NCBI RefSeq assembly: GCF_017916425.1
Contig: NZ_JAFMSX010000001.1
Location: 682,001 to 746,000 of the forward strand
Direction of reading: 5' to 3'
Source: Nocardioides sp. SYSU D00065
Lineage (GTDB): Bacteria > Actinomycetota > Actinomycetes > Propionibacteriales > Nocardioidaceae
Length of the DNA stretch: 64,000 nt
The position numbers and the translations under genes are program-made. Below the pieces are notes generated by a model that was given only the letters and a program-made list of their open reading frames with translations, was not told the DNA's origin and made no database searches. Below are positions 44,377 through 53,737 of this stretch, piece by piece. Each line of letters begins with the position of its first letter. Positions within the stretch are counted from its first letter, which is position 1.

Positions 44377-44828
44377 CAGGGGGTGCTCTCTTCCGTGGGC
44401 GTGATCGTGACGTCCTCTTCGGTCACGACACCGTCGATGATTCTGTAGGACCTGAACTCCACCGGGCCGTCGGTATTCCCGCCGTCCGCGTCGAAGCAGT
44501 CGCGGGTGCTCACCAGCACGTAGTGGGCGTTCGGCTCGCTGGCCAGGTTGATGTCGGTGCGGCTGGGGTAGGCCTCGGTGGCGGTGTGGGAGTGGTAGAC
44601 GACCACCGGCTCCTCGTCGCGCGCGTCCATGTCCTTGTAGAGCGCGAGCAGCTCGGTGGAGTCGAACTCGTAGAACGTCGGGCTGCCGGCGGCGTTGACC
44701 ATCGGCACGAACCGCACCGGGCGGTCGCTGCCCTCGGGGCCGGCGACCACGCCGCACGCCTCGTCCGGGTGGTCGCGCTTGGCGTGCGCCACGATGGCGT
44801 CGTACGTCTCCTGGGCGATCCTCAGCAC
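44376..44828 (-). CDS. mec: JAMM/MPN+ metallopeptidase Mec
   Basis: 150-aa zinc peptidase that releases cysteine from the CysO-Cys adduct. JAMM residues are Glu in HPDEACGVVAG, and HSH...D in VYHSHTATEAYPSRTDI. Directly followed by cysO. The GTG start is preceded by TAGGCT (44840-44835) with 6 nt between, so the mec-cysO transcript should be leaderless. Confidence 0.93.
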   Translation of the reverse strand: MLRIAQETYDAIVAHAKRDHPDEACGVVAGPEGSDRPVRFVPMVNAAGSPTFYEFDSTELLALYKDMDARDEEPVVVYHSHTATEAYPSRTDINLASEPNAHYVLVSTRDCFDADGGNTDGPVEFRSYRIIDGVVTEEDVTITPTEESTP

Positions 44829-44878
44829 GTCGACAGCCTAGGCAGGCCACCGATGCGGACCGTGCCCGTCTCACGACA

Positions 44879-44896
44879 TAGTCTTGACGTCAAGAC
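44879..44896 (+). promoter_or_regulatory. Palindromic operator at the MFS gene promoter
   Basis: GTCTTGACGTCAAGAC (44881-44896) is a perfect 16-bp palindrome. A -10-like TAGTCT (44879-44884) overlaps its left arm, so a bound repressor would block the MFS promoter. CTTGAC/GTCAAG half-sites resemble MarR-family operators. No regulator gene is adjacent. Confidence 0.6.
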
Positions 44897-44922
44897 AACT
44901 ACGGGCGGGCCAGGAGGCGGAT

Positions 44923-46176
44923 GTGACGGTCGGTGACGTGACGGCTCCGCTCACCCGCCGCGGGCTTCCGCTCGACCCGGACCTGCGGGTCCTGGCGCTG
45001 GGCTCGTTCGCCAACCGCTTCGGCTCGGGAGCCGTCGTCACGACGAGCGCGATCTACTTCACCCGCCACGTGGGCTTCACCGCCGCCGAGGTCGGGATCG
45101 CCTTCGCCGTCGCGGGAGTCGTCGCGCTGCTGGTGCAGGTCCCCGCCGGCCAGCTCGGCGACACCCTCGGTCCGCGCCGGATGCTGACGGTCTTCATGGT
45201 CGGGGCGGCGCTGGTCGCCCCGCTCCCGGCCTTCGCCCGGGCGCCGTGGTCGCTCGCGCTGCTCCTCGCACTCCTCACGCTGTTCGAGCGCTCGGCGGGC
45301 GCGGTGCAGCAGGGCGTGATCGCCCAGCTGGCCACGGGCCGGCGCGGGGTGATGTTCAAGGCCTACCTGCGCGCGGTCACCAATTCCGCGATCGGCCTGG
45401 GCTCCGTCTTCGGCGGGGCCGCGCTGGTGGTCGACGAGGAGTGGGCCTACGTCTCGGTGTTCTTCCTCAACGCCGCCTTCACCGCGGTGGCCGCCTGGAA
45501 CTCCACGCGGCTGCCCGACCTCCCGGCGTACGTCCGCGCCGAGGGTGAGCCCCGGCTCGCGGTGCTGCGCGACGTGCCGTTCGTGGTGATCACCCTCGTC
45601 ACCGGCGTGTTCTCGCTGCACTTCACGATCATGGAGCTGGGCATGGCGCTCTACATCGTCGAGCGCACCGAGGCGCCGAAGGTGATGGTCGCGATCCTGC
45701 TGGTCGTGAACACGATCGCGGTGACGTTCTTCCAGGTGCGCCTGTCCCGCCGCGCCGACTCGGTGACCTCCGGCGCCCGCGCGCTGCTGACGGGCTCGCT
45801 GTTCATCGCCGTCGGCTTCGCCGTCGTGGCGTTCGCCGACCGGGGCGACGCGACCACCGCCGTCGTTCTGCTGGTGGTCGGCTCGCTGGTCCACGTGGTC
45901 GGCGAGATGATCGGCTCCGGCGGCCAGTGGGGCCTGCAGATGGGGCTGGCGCCGCACGAGCGGCAGGGCCAGTACCAGGGGTTCGCGGGCCTCGGCTTCA
46001 GCATGACCGCGGTCATCGGCCCGCCGATGGTCGCCTACTTCTGCGTCGACCTCGGCGAGGTGGGCTGGCTGCTGCTGGCCGGGCTGATGGTCGCGACCGG
46101 TCTCGTGGCGATCCCTGCCTCGCGCTGGGCGCTCGCCTCCCGTGAGCGCTACGGCGTGACGACCCACTCCGGCTGA
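44923..46176 (+). CDS. Major facilitator superfamily transporter
   Basis: 417 aa, 12 predicted helices in two halves. The loop 2-3 motif GQLGDTLGPRRML matches the MFS G-x-L-x-D-x-x-G-R signature. The nearest look is to drug-efflux MFS proteins; substrate unknown. Start GTG has AGGAGG 5 nt before it. Controlled by the palindrome at 44881-44896 if that is an operator. Confidence 0.87.
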   Translation: MTVGDVTAPLTRRGLPLDPDLRVLALGSFANRFGSGAVVTTSAIYFTRHVGFTAAEVGIAFAVAGVVALLVQVPAGQLGDTLGPRRMLTVFMVGAALVAPLPAFARAPWSLALLLALLTLFERSAGAVQQGVIAQLATGRRGVMFKAYLRAVTNSAIGLGSVFGGAALVVDEEWAYVSVFFLNAAFTAVAAWNSTRLPDLPAYVRAEGEPRLAVLRDVPFVVITLVTGVFSLHFTIMELGMALYIVERTEAPKVMVAILLVVNTIAVTFFQVRLSRRADSVTSGARALLTGSLFIAVGFAVVAFADRGDATTAVVLLVVGSLVHVVGEMIGSGGQWGLQMGLAPHERQGQYQGFAGLGFSMTAVIGPPMVAYFCVDLGEVGWLLLAGLMVATGLVAIPASRWALASRERYGVTTHSG

Positions 46177-46202
46177 CGACCCACTCGAGTCGACGGCCCG
46201 CT

Positions 46203-47408
46203 TCAGGCGCGGATCGCCGCCGGGATCTGGTCGCTGAAGACCTCCGGGGTCGCCGGGAAGGACTCCGCCACGCCGAGCGAGTGCCGCACCGCCGACCAGG
46301 CGGCGGCGCAGGCGTCGAGCAGGTCGTCCTCGGCGAACCCGGCGCCGCGGAACCACGGCGGCGCGACGATGCCGTGCGCCGCCAGCGCCTCGCGTCGCGC
46401 CCGTACGCCGTCGGGGTCCTTCTTGCGCGCGATCACCGGCGAGCCGGCCATCCGCGCGAAGCTCACCTCGGGGTGCACCTCGATGACCGGCACCCCCGGT
46501 CGCGCCCGGACCCAGGCGTCGACCTGCAGCACCTTCTCGCGCAACGCGTAGGCCTGGGCGCTCACGCTCGTGCGCCCCGCGGTGGCAGTGAGGTTCGCAG
46601 CGCGCGCCTCCTCGTACGTCGCGGCCTCGAGGGCGGCCCGCACAGGAGTGGAGAACACCGACGAGGCCTTGCCGACGAGGACGCGTCGGGCCTCGGCGTC
46701 GGCGCGACGCCCGCCGCTGTCGGGCAGGCCGATGGGGATGTCGATGGCGACCAGCGAGACGTCGTGCTTCTCCCGGGCGAGCTCGACGAGGCCGCCGATG
46801 GTGGCGTCGACGAAGACCCACGGCCGCCGTGCGGTGTCCAGGACGACGCCGACCCAGCCGCCGGAGCACGCGTCCACGCCGAGGACCGGACGCTCCGGCG
46901 ACAGCGCCGGCGGCGGCTCGGCACCCGCCTGGTCGGCCGGTGCGACGAAGCGTGCCTCCCGCTCATCGCTCAGCGCCGCCTCGATCCGGGTCAGCATGAC
47001 CTCGCTCATGGCCGGCAGACCGTCCACCGGCCACCACTGCACGTCGGTGGACTCGTCGTCGGCGACGTGCGCCTCGCCCTCCAGCCACGTGCAGGCGAAG
47101 GTGAGGTCGAGGTACGTCGCCCGGTCGCCGTTGACGTGCACGATCTCTCCGTGCGCGGCGGTCGAGACGAGCCGGTCCACCCGGATGCGGACGCCGGCCT
47201 CCTCCATCGCCTCTCGCGCGGCGGCGACGGCGGGCTCCTCCCCCGGGTCGGGGATGCCGGTCACGGGCGTCCACTGGCCGTTGTCGGAGCGCCGGACCAG
47301 CAGCACCTCGTTGCCGCGGCGGATCACGGCGGTGACGCCGGGCAGCCACAGCGGGTCGTGGCCGATCTTCTCGCGGATCGCGAGGACGAAGTCGGGGACG
47401 GGGCTCAT
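46203..47408 (-). CDS. NUDIX hydrolase fused to DUF429
   Basis: 401 aa in two domains. Residues ~20-145: NUDIX fold with the full box GIPDPGEEPAVAAAREAMEE-AG. Residues ~168-395: DUF429 (predicted RNase H-like) with VLGVDACSGGWVGVV, AIDIPIGLPDSGGRRAD, KASSVFSTPVRAA and IEVHPEVSFARM. The domains join through a Pro/Ala linker (AGAEPPPALSPERP). The NUDIX part should hydrolyse a nucleoside diphosphate derivative; the DUF429 role is unknown. It follows clpS and DUF2017 on the same strand, 37 bp after the latter. Confidence 0.88.
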   Translation of the reverse strand: MSPVPDFVLAIREKIGHDPLWLPGVTAVIRRGNEVLLVRRSDNGQWTPVTGIPDPGEEPAVAAAREAMEEAGVRIRVDRLVSTAAHGEIVHVNGDRATYLDLTFACTWLEGEAHVADDESTDVQWWPVDGLPAMSEVMLTRIEAALSDEREARFVAPADQAGAEPPPALSPERPVLGVDACSGGWVGVVLDTARRPWVFVDATIGGLVELAREKHDVSLVAIDIPIGLPDSGGRRADAEARRVLVGKASSVFSTPVRAALEAATYEEARAANLTATAGRTSVSAQAYALREKVLQVDAWVRARPGVPVIEVHPEVSFARMAGSPVIARKKDPDGVRARREALAAHGIVAPPWFRGAGFAEDDLLDACAAAWSAVRHSLGVAESFPATPEVFSDQIPAAIRA

Positions 47409-47445
47409 CCGCTGCTCACCCGCCCGGTGCGGCGCCGGACCGGCC

Positions 47446-48036
47446 TCATGCGGTGAGGGCCTCGACGACCGTCTCCTGCAGGTAGCCCACCCACTCGTAG
47501 ATGTCGTGCGCCTGCGCGCGCGGGTCCTCGTCGGGCAGCGAGTGCCAGTAGTCCTCGTCGCCGGCCTGCACGCCGAGCCGGGTCGCCAGGGCGAGCCGGA
47601 TGTCGGTGAACGCGCGCATCCACGTCTCGGCCTCCTCCGGGGTCAGCTCGACGTCGATCACGAGCCCGTCCTCGGTCAGCTCCGGTGGCAGCCCGGCGTC
47701 CTCGAGAGTGTCGATGATGAGCCCCGAGGCCGCGGCCTTGCCGTCGCGCAGGCCGCTCTCGGTGAAGCGGCGGAAGTCCGCCGCGGACTCCGCGTCGTCG
47801 GGGTACGCCGTCGGGAACAGGCGGGCGAGGACCGGGTCCTCGGGGATGGTCGTGGCTCCGGAGAACTCCACCATCAGCGCCTCGAACGGGTCGGCCGTCG
47901 GGGTGGCCGGCTCGGCGCGCTCGTTGCGCAGCAGCTCGACCATCTGCGACGCCAGCGAGCGCAGCAGGTCGGCCTCGAAGCCGTTGAAGGTGGCGATGAT
48001 GCGGTCGGAGCGCACGTGTCGTTCGAAGCCGCTCAC
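47446..48036 (-). CDS. DUF2017 family protein
   Basis: 196 aa, soluble, acidic. Matches the DUF2017 pattern: N-terminal FNGFEADLLRSLASQMVELL, middle DPVLARLFPTAYPDD, C-terminal EEAETWMRAFTDIRLALATR and YEWVGYLQETVVEAL. It lies directly after clpS, as in other actinobacteria, where it is sometimes annotated as a regulator. No DNA-binding motif is visible. Confidence 0.88.
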   Translation of the reverse strand: MSGFERHVRSDRIIATFNGFEADLLRSLASQMVELLRNERAEPATPTADPFEALMVEFSGATTIPEDPVLARLFPTAYPDDAESAADFRRFTESGLRDGKAAASGLIIDTLEDAGLPPELTEDGLVIDVELTPEEAETWMRAFTDIRLALATRLGVQAGDEDYWHSLPDEDPRAQAHDIYEWVGYLQETVVEALTA

Positions 48037-48342
48037 TCAGGACGCCCTCTCCATGGTCGCCCACAGCCCGTACTCGTGCATCGCCTGCACGTCGCGCTCC
48101 ATCTCCTCGCGCGTGCCGGTCGAGACGACCGACCTGCCCTCGGTGTGCACCTCGAGCATCAGCTTCTCGGCGGTGGCCTTGTCGTAGCCGAAGTACTTCT
48201 GGAAGACGTAGGACACGTAGGACATGAGGTTGACCGGGTCGTCCCAGACGAGCGTCACCCACGGCTTGGACAGGTTGGTGATCTCGTCAGGGGACAGGGT
48301 CGGCTCGACCTCGACGGGACTGGCGGCTGACACGGGGCCCAT
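48037..48342 (-). CDS. clpS: ATP-dependent Clp protease adaptor ClpS
   Basis: 101 aa. Delivers N-degron substrates to ClpAP/ClpCP. The hydrophobic pocket segments [20 protein letters not shown] and [16 protein letters not shown] are intact. The ATG at 48342 (GTG 48333 also possible) is 18 bp from the divergent pncB start; CACTGT (48354-48349) is a possible -10 for a leaderless mRNA. Confidence 0.93.
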   Translation of the reverse strand: MGPVSAASPVEVEPTLSPDEITNLSKPWVTLVWDDPVNLMSYVSYVFQKYFGYDKATAEKLMLEVHTEGRSVVSTGTREEMERDVQAMHEYGLWATMERAS

Positions 48343-48360
48343 CGTGGCACAGTGTGGGTC

Positions 48361-49650
48361 GTGACCAGCCCGACGGCGTTGCTGACCGACCACTACGAGC
48401 TCACGATGGTCCAGGCCGCGCGACAAGCGGGCACGGCGGAGCGCCGGGCGGTGTTCGAGCTGTTCCCGCGCCGGCTGCCGCAGGGCCGCCGCTACGGCGT
48501 GGTCGCCGGGGTCGGCAGGGCGCTGGACGCCATCGAGTCGTTCCACTTCGACGCCGCCGCGCTCGCGGCGCTGGAGGGCGTGGTGGACGCCGACATGCTC
48601 GACTGGCTCTCCTCGTTCCGCTTCGGCGGCGACGTCTGGGGCTACCCGGAGGGCGAGGCGTTCTTCCCCTACTCCCCGCTGCTCGTGGTCGAGGGCAGCT
48701 TCGCCGAGGCCGTGCTGCTCGAGACGGTGCTGCTCTCGATCTACAACCACGACTCCGCGATCGCCTCCGCCGCGTCGCGGATGACGCTGGCCGCGGGTGC
48801 GCGACCGTGCATCGAGATGGGCTCGCGCCGCACCCACGAGCAGGCCGCCGTGGCCGCTGCGCGGGCGGCGTACGTCGCCGGGTTCGAGGCCACGAGCAAC
48901 CTGGCCGCGCGGGCGATCCACGGCGTGCCCTCGACGGGCACCGCCGCCCACTCGTTCACGCTGCTGCACGACACGGAGGCCGACGCGTTCCGCGCCCAGG
49001 TGCAGACCCTCGGCGTCGGCACCACGCTGCTCGTGGACACCTACGACGTGGCCGAGGCGGTGCGGCTCGCCGTCGAGGTGGCCGGGACCGAGCTCGGCGC
49101 GGTGCGCCTGGACTCCGGCGACCTGGGTGAGATCGCCCGCGAGGTGCGCGACCAGCTCGACGCGCTGGGCGCCACCCGGACGAGGATCGTGGTCACCAGC
49201 GACCTCGACGAGTACGCCATCGCCGCCCTGGCCGCGGCGCCGGTGGACGCGTACGGCGTCGGCACGCAGCTGGTCACCGGGTCCGGACACCCGACCTGCG
49301 GGTTCGTCTACAAGCTGGTCGCCCGCGAGGGCGAGGACGGCCAGATGGTCTCGGTGGCGAAGCGGTCGACGGACAAGGGGTCCATCGGCGGCCGGAAGTA
49401 CGCCCTGCGCCGCCGCTCCCCCGGCGGCGTCGCCGAGGCCGAGGTGGTCGGGATCGGCGAGCCGCCGCAGGACGACGGCGACGACCGCCCGCTCCTCGTG
49501 CCGCTGGTCCGCGCCGGCGAGGTGGTCGGCCGCGCCACCCTCGAGGAGGCGCGGGCGCGCCATCGCGGCTCGATCGCCGAGCTCCCGCGCGCGGTGACGA
49601 TGATGTCGGCCGGCGAGCCGGCGATCCCGACGGTGCACGTCGGCGGCTGA
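48361..49650 (+). CDS. pncB: Nicotinate phosphoribosyltransferase
   Basis: 429-aa NAD-salvage enzyme joining nicotinate to PRPP. The N-terminus [14 protein letters not shown], the RRTHEQAA block, [15 protein letters not shown] and the C-terminal [10 protein letters not shown] are typical. GTG 48361 is preferred to GTG 48352, which would overlap the -10-like CACAGT (48348-48353). Divergent from clpS, as in mycobacteria. With pncA at 53.7 kb it completes nicotinamide-to-NaMN salvage. Confidence 0.93.
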   Translation: MTSPTALLTDHYELTMVQAARQAGTAERRAVFELFPRRLPQGRRYGVVAGVGRALDAIESFHFDAAALAALEGVVDADMLDWLSSFRFGGDVWGYPEGEAFFPYSPLLVVEGSFAEAVLLETVLLSIYNHDSAIASAASRMTLAAGARPCIEMGSRRTHEQAAVAAARAAYVAGFEATSNLAARAIHGVPSTGTAAHSFTLLHDTEADAFRAQVQTLGVGTTLLVDTYDVAEAVRLAVEVAGTELGAVRLDSGDLGEIAREVRDQLDALGATRTRIVVTSDLDEYAIAALAAAPVDAYGVGTQLVTGSGHPTCGFVYKLVAREGEDGQMVSVAKRSTDKGSIGGRKYALRRRSPGGVAEAEVVGIGEPPQDDGDDRPLLVPLVRAGEVVGRATLEEARARHRGSIAELPRAVTMMSAGEPAIPTVHVGG

Positions 49651-49703
49651 GCGCCCGCCTTCTCCCGGTGCCCAGCGGGGTCCGAGCCTGCCATCATGGC
49701 GAG

Positions 49704-52436
49704 ATGGGTCTCGTCGCACGGGAGCCGGAGCTCGCCGTCATCGATGGCGTGCTCGCCCGTGAGCCCACCGACACGCGGGCGGTCGTGCTCGTCGGGCCGC
49801 CGGGCATCGGCAAGACGAGCCTGTGGGAGGAGGCGGTGGCCGACGCGGCCGCCCGCGGCATGCGCGTGCTCGTCGCCCGTGCCTCGGCGGCGGAGACCGG
49901 ACTCCCCTTCGCCGGCGTGATCGACCTGCTCGACGGCGTGTCCGGCGAGGACCTCGCGGACGTCCCGCCGCCGCAACGCCGCGCGCTCGAAGTGGCGCTC
50001 TACCGCGCGGAGCCCGGCGAGCACGCACCGACCGACCAGGTGGTGTCGCTGGCGCTGCTGTCCACCCTCCGGGCGTTGGCGCGGCGCGCCCACGTGCTGG
50101 TCGCGGTCGACGACGCGCAGTGGCTCGACCCGTCGTCGCAGGTGGCGCTGGCCTACACCGCACGCCGCCTGTCGCACCACGTGACGCTGCTCCTCTCCCG
50201 CCGACCGGCCACCCCGACCCCGGTCGAGCAGGCCGTCCCCGAGCACCGCGTCGACCGCGTGCCGGTCGGCGCGCTGAGCCTCGGCGGCACCCGACAGGTC
50301 CTCGCGGCGCGGCTGGGCCTCAGGCTGCCGCACCACCTGCTCCGCCGCGTCTACGACACGACCCTGGGCAACCCGCTCTTCGCCCTCGAGGTCGGACGGC
50401 TGCTCGCCAGACGCGACCCCGAGCGGCTCGGCGACGAGCTGCCCGTGCCGGACGCCGTGGAGGAGCTGCTCGGGCTGAGGGTCGCTGACCTGCATCCGGC
50501 GGCACGTCGGGTGCTGCTCGCGCTGTCCCTGGCGGCGGACCTGCTGCCCGACCAGGCGGCGGTGCTCGCCGGCGACGACGGGGTCGACCGGGCAGTGGCC
50601 GCCGGTGTGGTCGAGGTACGCGGCGACCGGCTCCGCCCGACACACCCCCTCCTGGCCGAGGCGGCTCGGCGCGCCGCTCCGGCGCAGGACGTACGCGCGC
50701 TGCACGCCGAGCTCGCGCGGATCTCCACCGACGACCAACGCCGCGCCCTGCACCTGGCCCTCGCGGCCACCGCACCCGACGCGGCCCTCGCTGCGCGACT
50801 CGACGGCGCGGTGCTGCGGGCGACGGCCCGCGGGTCCATCCGTCTGGCCGCCGACCTCGCCGCGCACGCGCTCCGGCTCACGCCGGCCGGCGACCCCGAC
50901 GCCACCCGCGTCATGGCGCTGGCCAAGCTGCTGCAGATGGCCGGTGAGAAGCAGCGGCTCACCGAGCTCCTCGCGCCCCGTGCCGCGACGCTGCCGGACC
51001 GGACCGACCGGGTGCGTGCCCACCTGCTGCTCACCGGCGGCGTGGTGCACGGCAACGACGACATCCTCCGCCTCCTGCAGCGCGCGCTCGACGAGGCGGG
51101 TGACGACAACGGGCTGCGGCTGCGGGTGCTGTGCCACCTGGCCGAGAACGAGGCGGTCATCGAGGTGCGCAACGTCGAGGTCGCCGACCGGAGGGCGGGC
51201 GAGGCCGTCGTGGCGTCCGCCGCGGGGTCGGCCGGCGACCAGCGGCTCGCCCTCTACACCCGCGTATGGACCTCCGCCCTCCGCGGCCGGCCGCTCGACG
51301 ACCTCCTCGAGCGCTACGAGGCGCTCGCGAGCAGGTCGACCTACCTGGCGCGCACCCCGGGCCGGGTGGCCGGCCAGCAGCACGTGTGGCGCGGCGAGCC
51401 CGGCCCGGCGCGGGCGCGGTTCGAGGAGTTCCGCTCGCTCGCAGCCGCGCGCGGCGAGCCGTCGCCGTACGCCCTGGCGCGGCTGCACCTGTGCGAGCTC
51501 GAGCTGCGCGTGGGCCGCTGGGACGCCGCCGAGGCGCTCCTCGACGAGTGGGCCGCCTCGACCGACAGCAGCCTGCTCCACTGGCCGATGTACGAGCGGT
51601 GCCGGAGCCTGCTGGCCGCCGGCCGCGGTGACGTGGTCCAGGCACGCGAGTGGGCGGAGCGGGCCATCGACCAGGCCGAGGAGACCGGGATCCGCTGGGA
51701 CTGGCTCGAGTCGACGCGCGCGCTGGGCGTCGCGGCCCTGCTCGACCGCCGGCCGGACGAGGCGGTCCGGCACCTGCGGACGGTGTGGGAGCACACCCGG
51801 CGCGAGGGCGTGCTCGACCCCGGAGCCTTCCCCGTCGCACCGGACCTCGTGGAGGCGCTCGTCGACGTCGGCGACCTCGACGCCGCCCGCGCCGTCGTCG
51901 ACGTGCTGGCCGACGCGGCCGACCTGCAGGACCACCCCTGGGCGCGCCTGGCGGCCCGGCGCGGTGCCGCGACGCTCATCCTCGGTGCGGGCTGGTCGGA
52001 CGAGGCGGCCGATGAGCTCGCCCGCGCGGCGAGGGACTACGGCCAGCAAGGGCTGGCCGCCGACGCGGCGCGCACCTGGCTCGTCCTCGGGCGCGCCCAA
52101 CGGCGGTCCCGCAAGTGGGGCGCCAGCCGGGAGTCGCTCGAGTGCGCGGCCGGCTCCTTCGCGACGATGGGAGCACCCGGCTGGGCCGCGGCTGCCCGCG
52201 CCGAGCTCGAGCGGGTCGGTGCCCGGCGGCCCGGGGGCGGCCGGCTCACGGCGACGGAGCGCCGGGTGGCCGAGCTGGCCGTCGAGGGACTGGCCAACAA
52301 GGAGATCGCCCGCGCCCTCGTGGTGACTGTGAGCACCGTCGAGTTCCACCTCCGCAACACCTACGCCAAGCTCGGGATCCGGTCGCGAAGAGAGCTCGCC
52401 CAGAGCCTGCAGGAGATCGACGAGCCAGTGTCCTGA
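49704..52436 (+). CDS. LAL-type LuxR family ATPase regulator
   Basis: 910 aa. N-terminal AAA/STAND ATPase with Walker [13 protein letters not shown] and Walker [12 protein letters not shown], a long helical TPR-like middle, and a C-terminal LuxR HTH ([20 protein letters not shown] to [13 protein letters not shown]). This is the large ATP-binding regulator type common in actinobacteria. Targets are unknown; the next gene on the same strand, 82 bp away, is a candidate. Confidence 0.9.
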   Translation: MGLVAREPELAVIDGVLAREPTDTRAVVLVGPPGIGKTSLWEEAVADAAARGMRVLVARASAAETGLPFAGVIDLLDGVSGEDLADVPPPQRRALEVALYRAEPGEHAPTDQVVSLALLSTLRALARRAHVLVAVDDAQWLDPSSQVALAYTARRLSHHVTLLLSRRPATPTPVEQAVPEHRVDRVPVGALSLGGTRQVLAARLGLRLPHHLLRRVYDTTLGNPLFALEVGRLLARRDPERLGDELPVPDAVEELLGLRVADLHPAARRVLLALSLAADLLPDQAAVLAGDDGVDRAVAAGVVEVRGDRLRPTHPLLAEAARRAAPAQDVRALHAELARISTDDQRRALHLALAATAPDAALAARLDGAVLRATARGSIRLAADLAAHALRLTPAGDPDATRVMALAKLLQMAGEKQRLTELLAPRAATLPDRTDRVRAHLLLTGGVVHGNDDILRLLQRALDEAGDDNGLRLRVLCHLAENEAVIEVRNVEVADRRAGEAVVASAAGSAGDQRLALYTRVWTSALRGRPLDDLLERYEALASRSTYLARTPGRVAGQQHVWRGEPGPARARFEEFRSLAAARGEPSPYALARLHLCELELRVGRWDAAEALLDEWAASTDSSLLHWPMYERCRSLLAAGRGDVVQAREWAERAIDQAEETGIRWDWLESTRALGVAALLDRRPDEAVRHLRTVWEHTRREGVLDPGAFPVAPDLVEALVDVGDLDAARAVVDVLADAADLQDHPWARLAARRGAATLILGAGWSDEAADELARAARDYGQQGLAADAARTWLVLGRAQRRSRKWGASRESLECAAGSFATMGAPGWAAAARAELERVGARRPGGGRLTATERRVAELAVEGLANKEIARALVVTVSTVEFHLRNTYAKLGIRSRRELAQSLQEIDEPVS

Positions 52437-52518
52437 GCGGTCGGCTGGGGTTCCCGGGGTCAAACCCTGGGGTCTCCCGCAGTTTCGGCGGGCACGCGCG
52501 ACGAGGACCGTGGTGGTC

Positions 52519-53652
52519 ATGGCCGAGTACCTCGTCGAGCTGTACGTCGCGCAGGGAGACCACACCGCCGCCCGCCACCACGCCGTGTCGGCGGAACGGG
52601 CCGGCACCCAGCTGGCCCGCGAGGGCCGGGCGGTGCGCTACGTGCGGTCGATCTTCGTCCCTGAGGACGAGACGTGCTTCCTGCTCTACGAGGCGGACTC
52701 GGCCGATCTGGTCGCCGAGGCGGTGGTCCGGGCCGGGCTGCGGCCCGAGCACGTCTCGGCGGCAGCCACGTCCGTCGCCGGCGCACAGGAGTCGCCGGAT
52801 GGCACCACGAGAGGAACCCACATGACCAGCACCACCACCAGCAGCACCCCCGACCTCACCGCGCTGCGCGACAAGCAGCAGAAGATCTGGAGCAGCGGCG
52901 ACTACAACAAGATCGCCGCCCTCACCGTGCCGGTGTCCGAGCACCTCGTCGACCACGTCGGCGTGGGGCCCGGCGACCGGGTCCTCGACGTCGCCACGGG
53001 CACGGGGCACGTCGCCCTCGCCGCCGCCCGGCGCTCCGCCGAGGTCGCCGGCATCGACTACGTCCCGGCCCTCCTCGCCGTCGCCCGGCGCCGTGCCGCG
53101 GCCGAGGACCTGGCGGTCGAGCTCACCGAGGCCGACGCGGAGCACCTACCGTACGACGATGCGGCGTTCGACGTCGTCCTGTCCGCGATCGGCGTCATGT
53201 TCGCCGCCGACCACGACGCTGCGGCTCGCGAGCTCGTCCGCGTGACCCGCCCCGGCGGGCGCATCGGGGTGGCGAGCTGGACCCCGGAGGGGTTCGTCGG
53301 CGGCATGCTCCGGGCGGTCGGCGCGCACGTCTCGCCGCCGCCCGGGGCGCAGCCCGCCACGCGGTGGGGGACCGAGGAGGTCGTCGCCGGCCTGTTCGGC
53401 GAAGAGGTCGCCGACGTGCGCTCGGTGACCGCCACGGTCACCCAGCGCTTCGCCCACCCGGAGGCCTTCGCCGACCTGTTCCTCACCTACTACGGGCCGA
53501 CGTTCGCCGCGGCGGGTCGGCTGGACGACGAGGGGCGCGCCGCGCTCCGCGCCGACCTCGTCGCGCTCGCCGAGTCGCACGACCGCGGGGAAGGAGCTTG
53601 CGGTCTGGTGTGCGACTGGGAGTACCGCATCGTCACGGCGACCCGCCGCTGA
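52519..53652 (+). CDS. DUF4242 protein fused in frame to a class I methyltransferase
   Basis: 377 aa. Residues 1-90 are a DUF4242 domain (AEYLVELYVA, VRYVRSIFVPEDETCFLLYE), the family of the nickel-binding Streptomyces protein SCO4226. Residues ~105-377 are a UbiE-like SAM methyltransferase: motif I VLDVATGTGHVALAAA, then AEHLPYDDAAFDVVLSAIG and RVTRPGGRIGVASW. Between them is a 15-residue linker with no stop codon, but with GAGGAA (52811-52816) 5 nt before an ATG at 52822. So the methyltransferase could also be made alone from that internal start. Either a true fusion or two genes whose intervening stop was lost. Confidence 0.8.
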   Translation: MAEYLVELYVAQGDHTAARHHAVSAERAGTQLAREGRAVRYVRSIFVPEDETCFLLYEADSADLVAEAVVRAGLRPEHVSAAATSVAGAQESPDGTTRGTHMTSTTTSSTPDLTALRDKQQKIWSSGDYNKIAALTVPVSEHLVDHVGVGPGDRVLDVATGTGHVALAAARRSAEVAGIDYVPALLAVARRRAAAEDLAVELTEADAEHLPYDDAAFDVVLSAIGVMFAADHDAAARELVRVTRPGGRIGVASWTPEGFVGGMLRAVGAHVSPPPGAQPATRWGTEEVVAGLFGEEVADVRSVTATVTQRFAHPEAFADLFLTYYGPTFAAAGRLDDEGRAALRADLVALAESHDRGEGACGLVCDWEYRIVTATRR

Positions 53653-53671
53653 CGGCACGGGCCAGCGACCC

Positions 53672-53707
53672 GAGCAGCCCTCTCGCCGCGTGGCGGGAGG
53701 GCTGCTC
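53672..53707 (+). terminator. Terminator after the methyltransferase
   Basis: GAGCAGCCCTCTCGCC and GGCGGGAGGGCTGCTC make a 16-bp stem with two G-U-type mismatches and a GCGT loop, 19 bp after the stop. Confidence 0.85.
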
Positions 53708-53725
53708 CTGCGCCGTTGGCGGCGC

Positions 53726-53731
53726 TAGCCT
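53726..53731 (+). promoter_or_regulatory. -10 hexamer TAGCCT of leaderless pncA
   Basis: TAGCCT ends 6 nt before the ATG at 53738, just beyond the upstream terminator. Confidence 0.5.
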
Positions 53732-53737
53732 CGGGGC

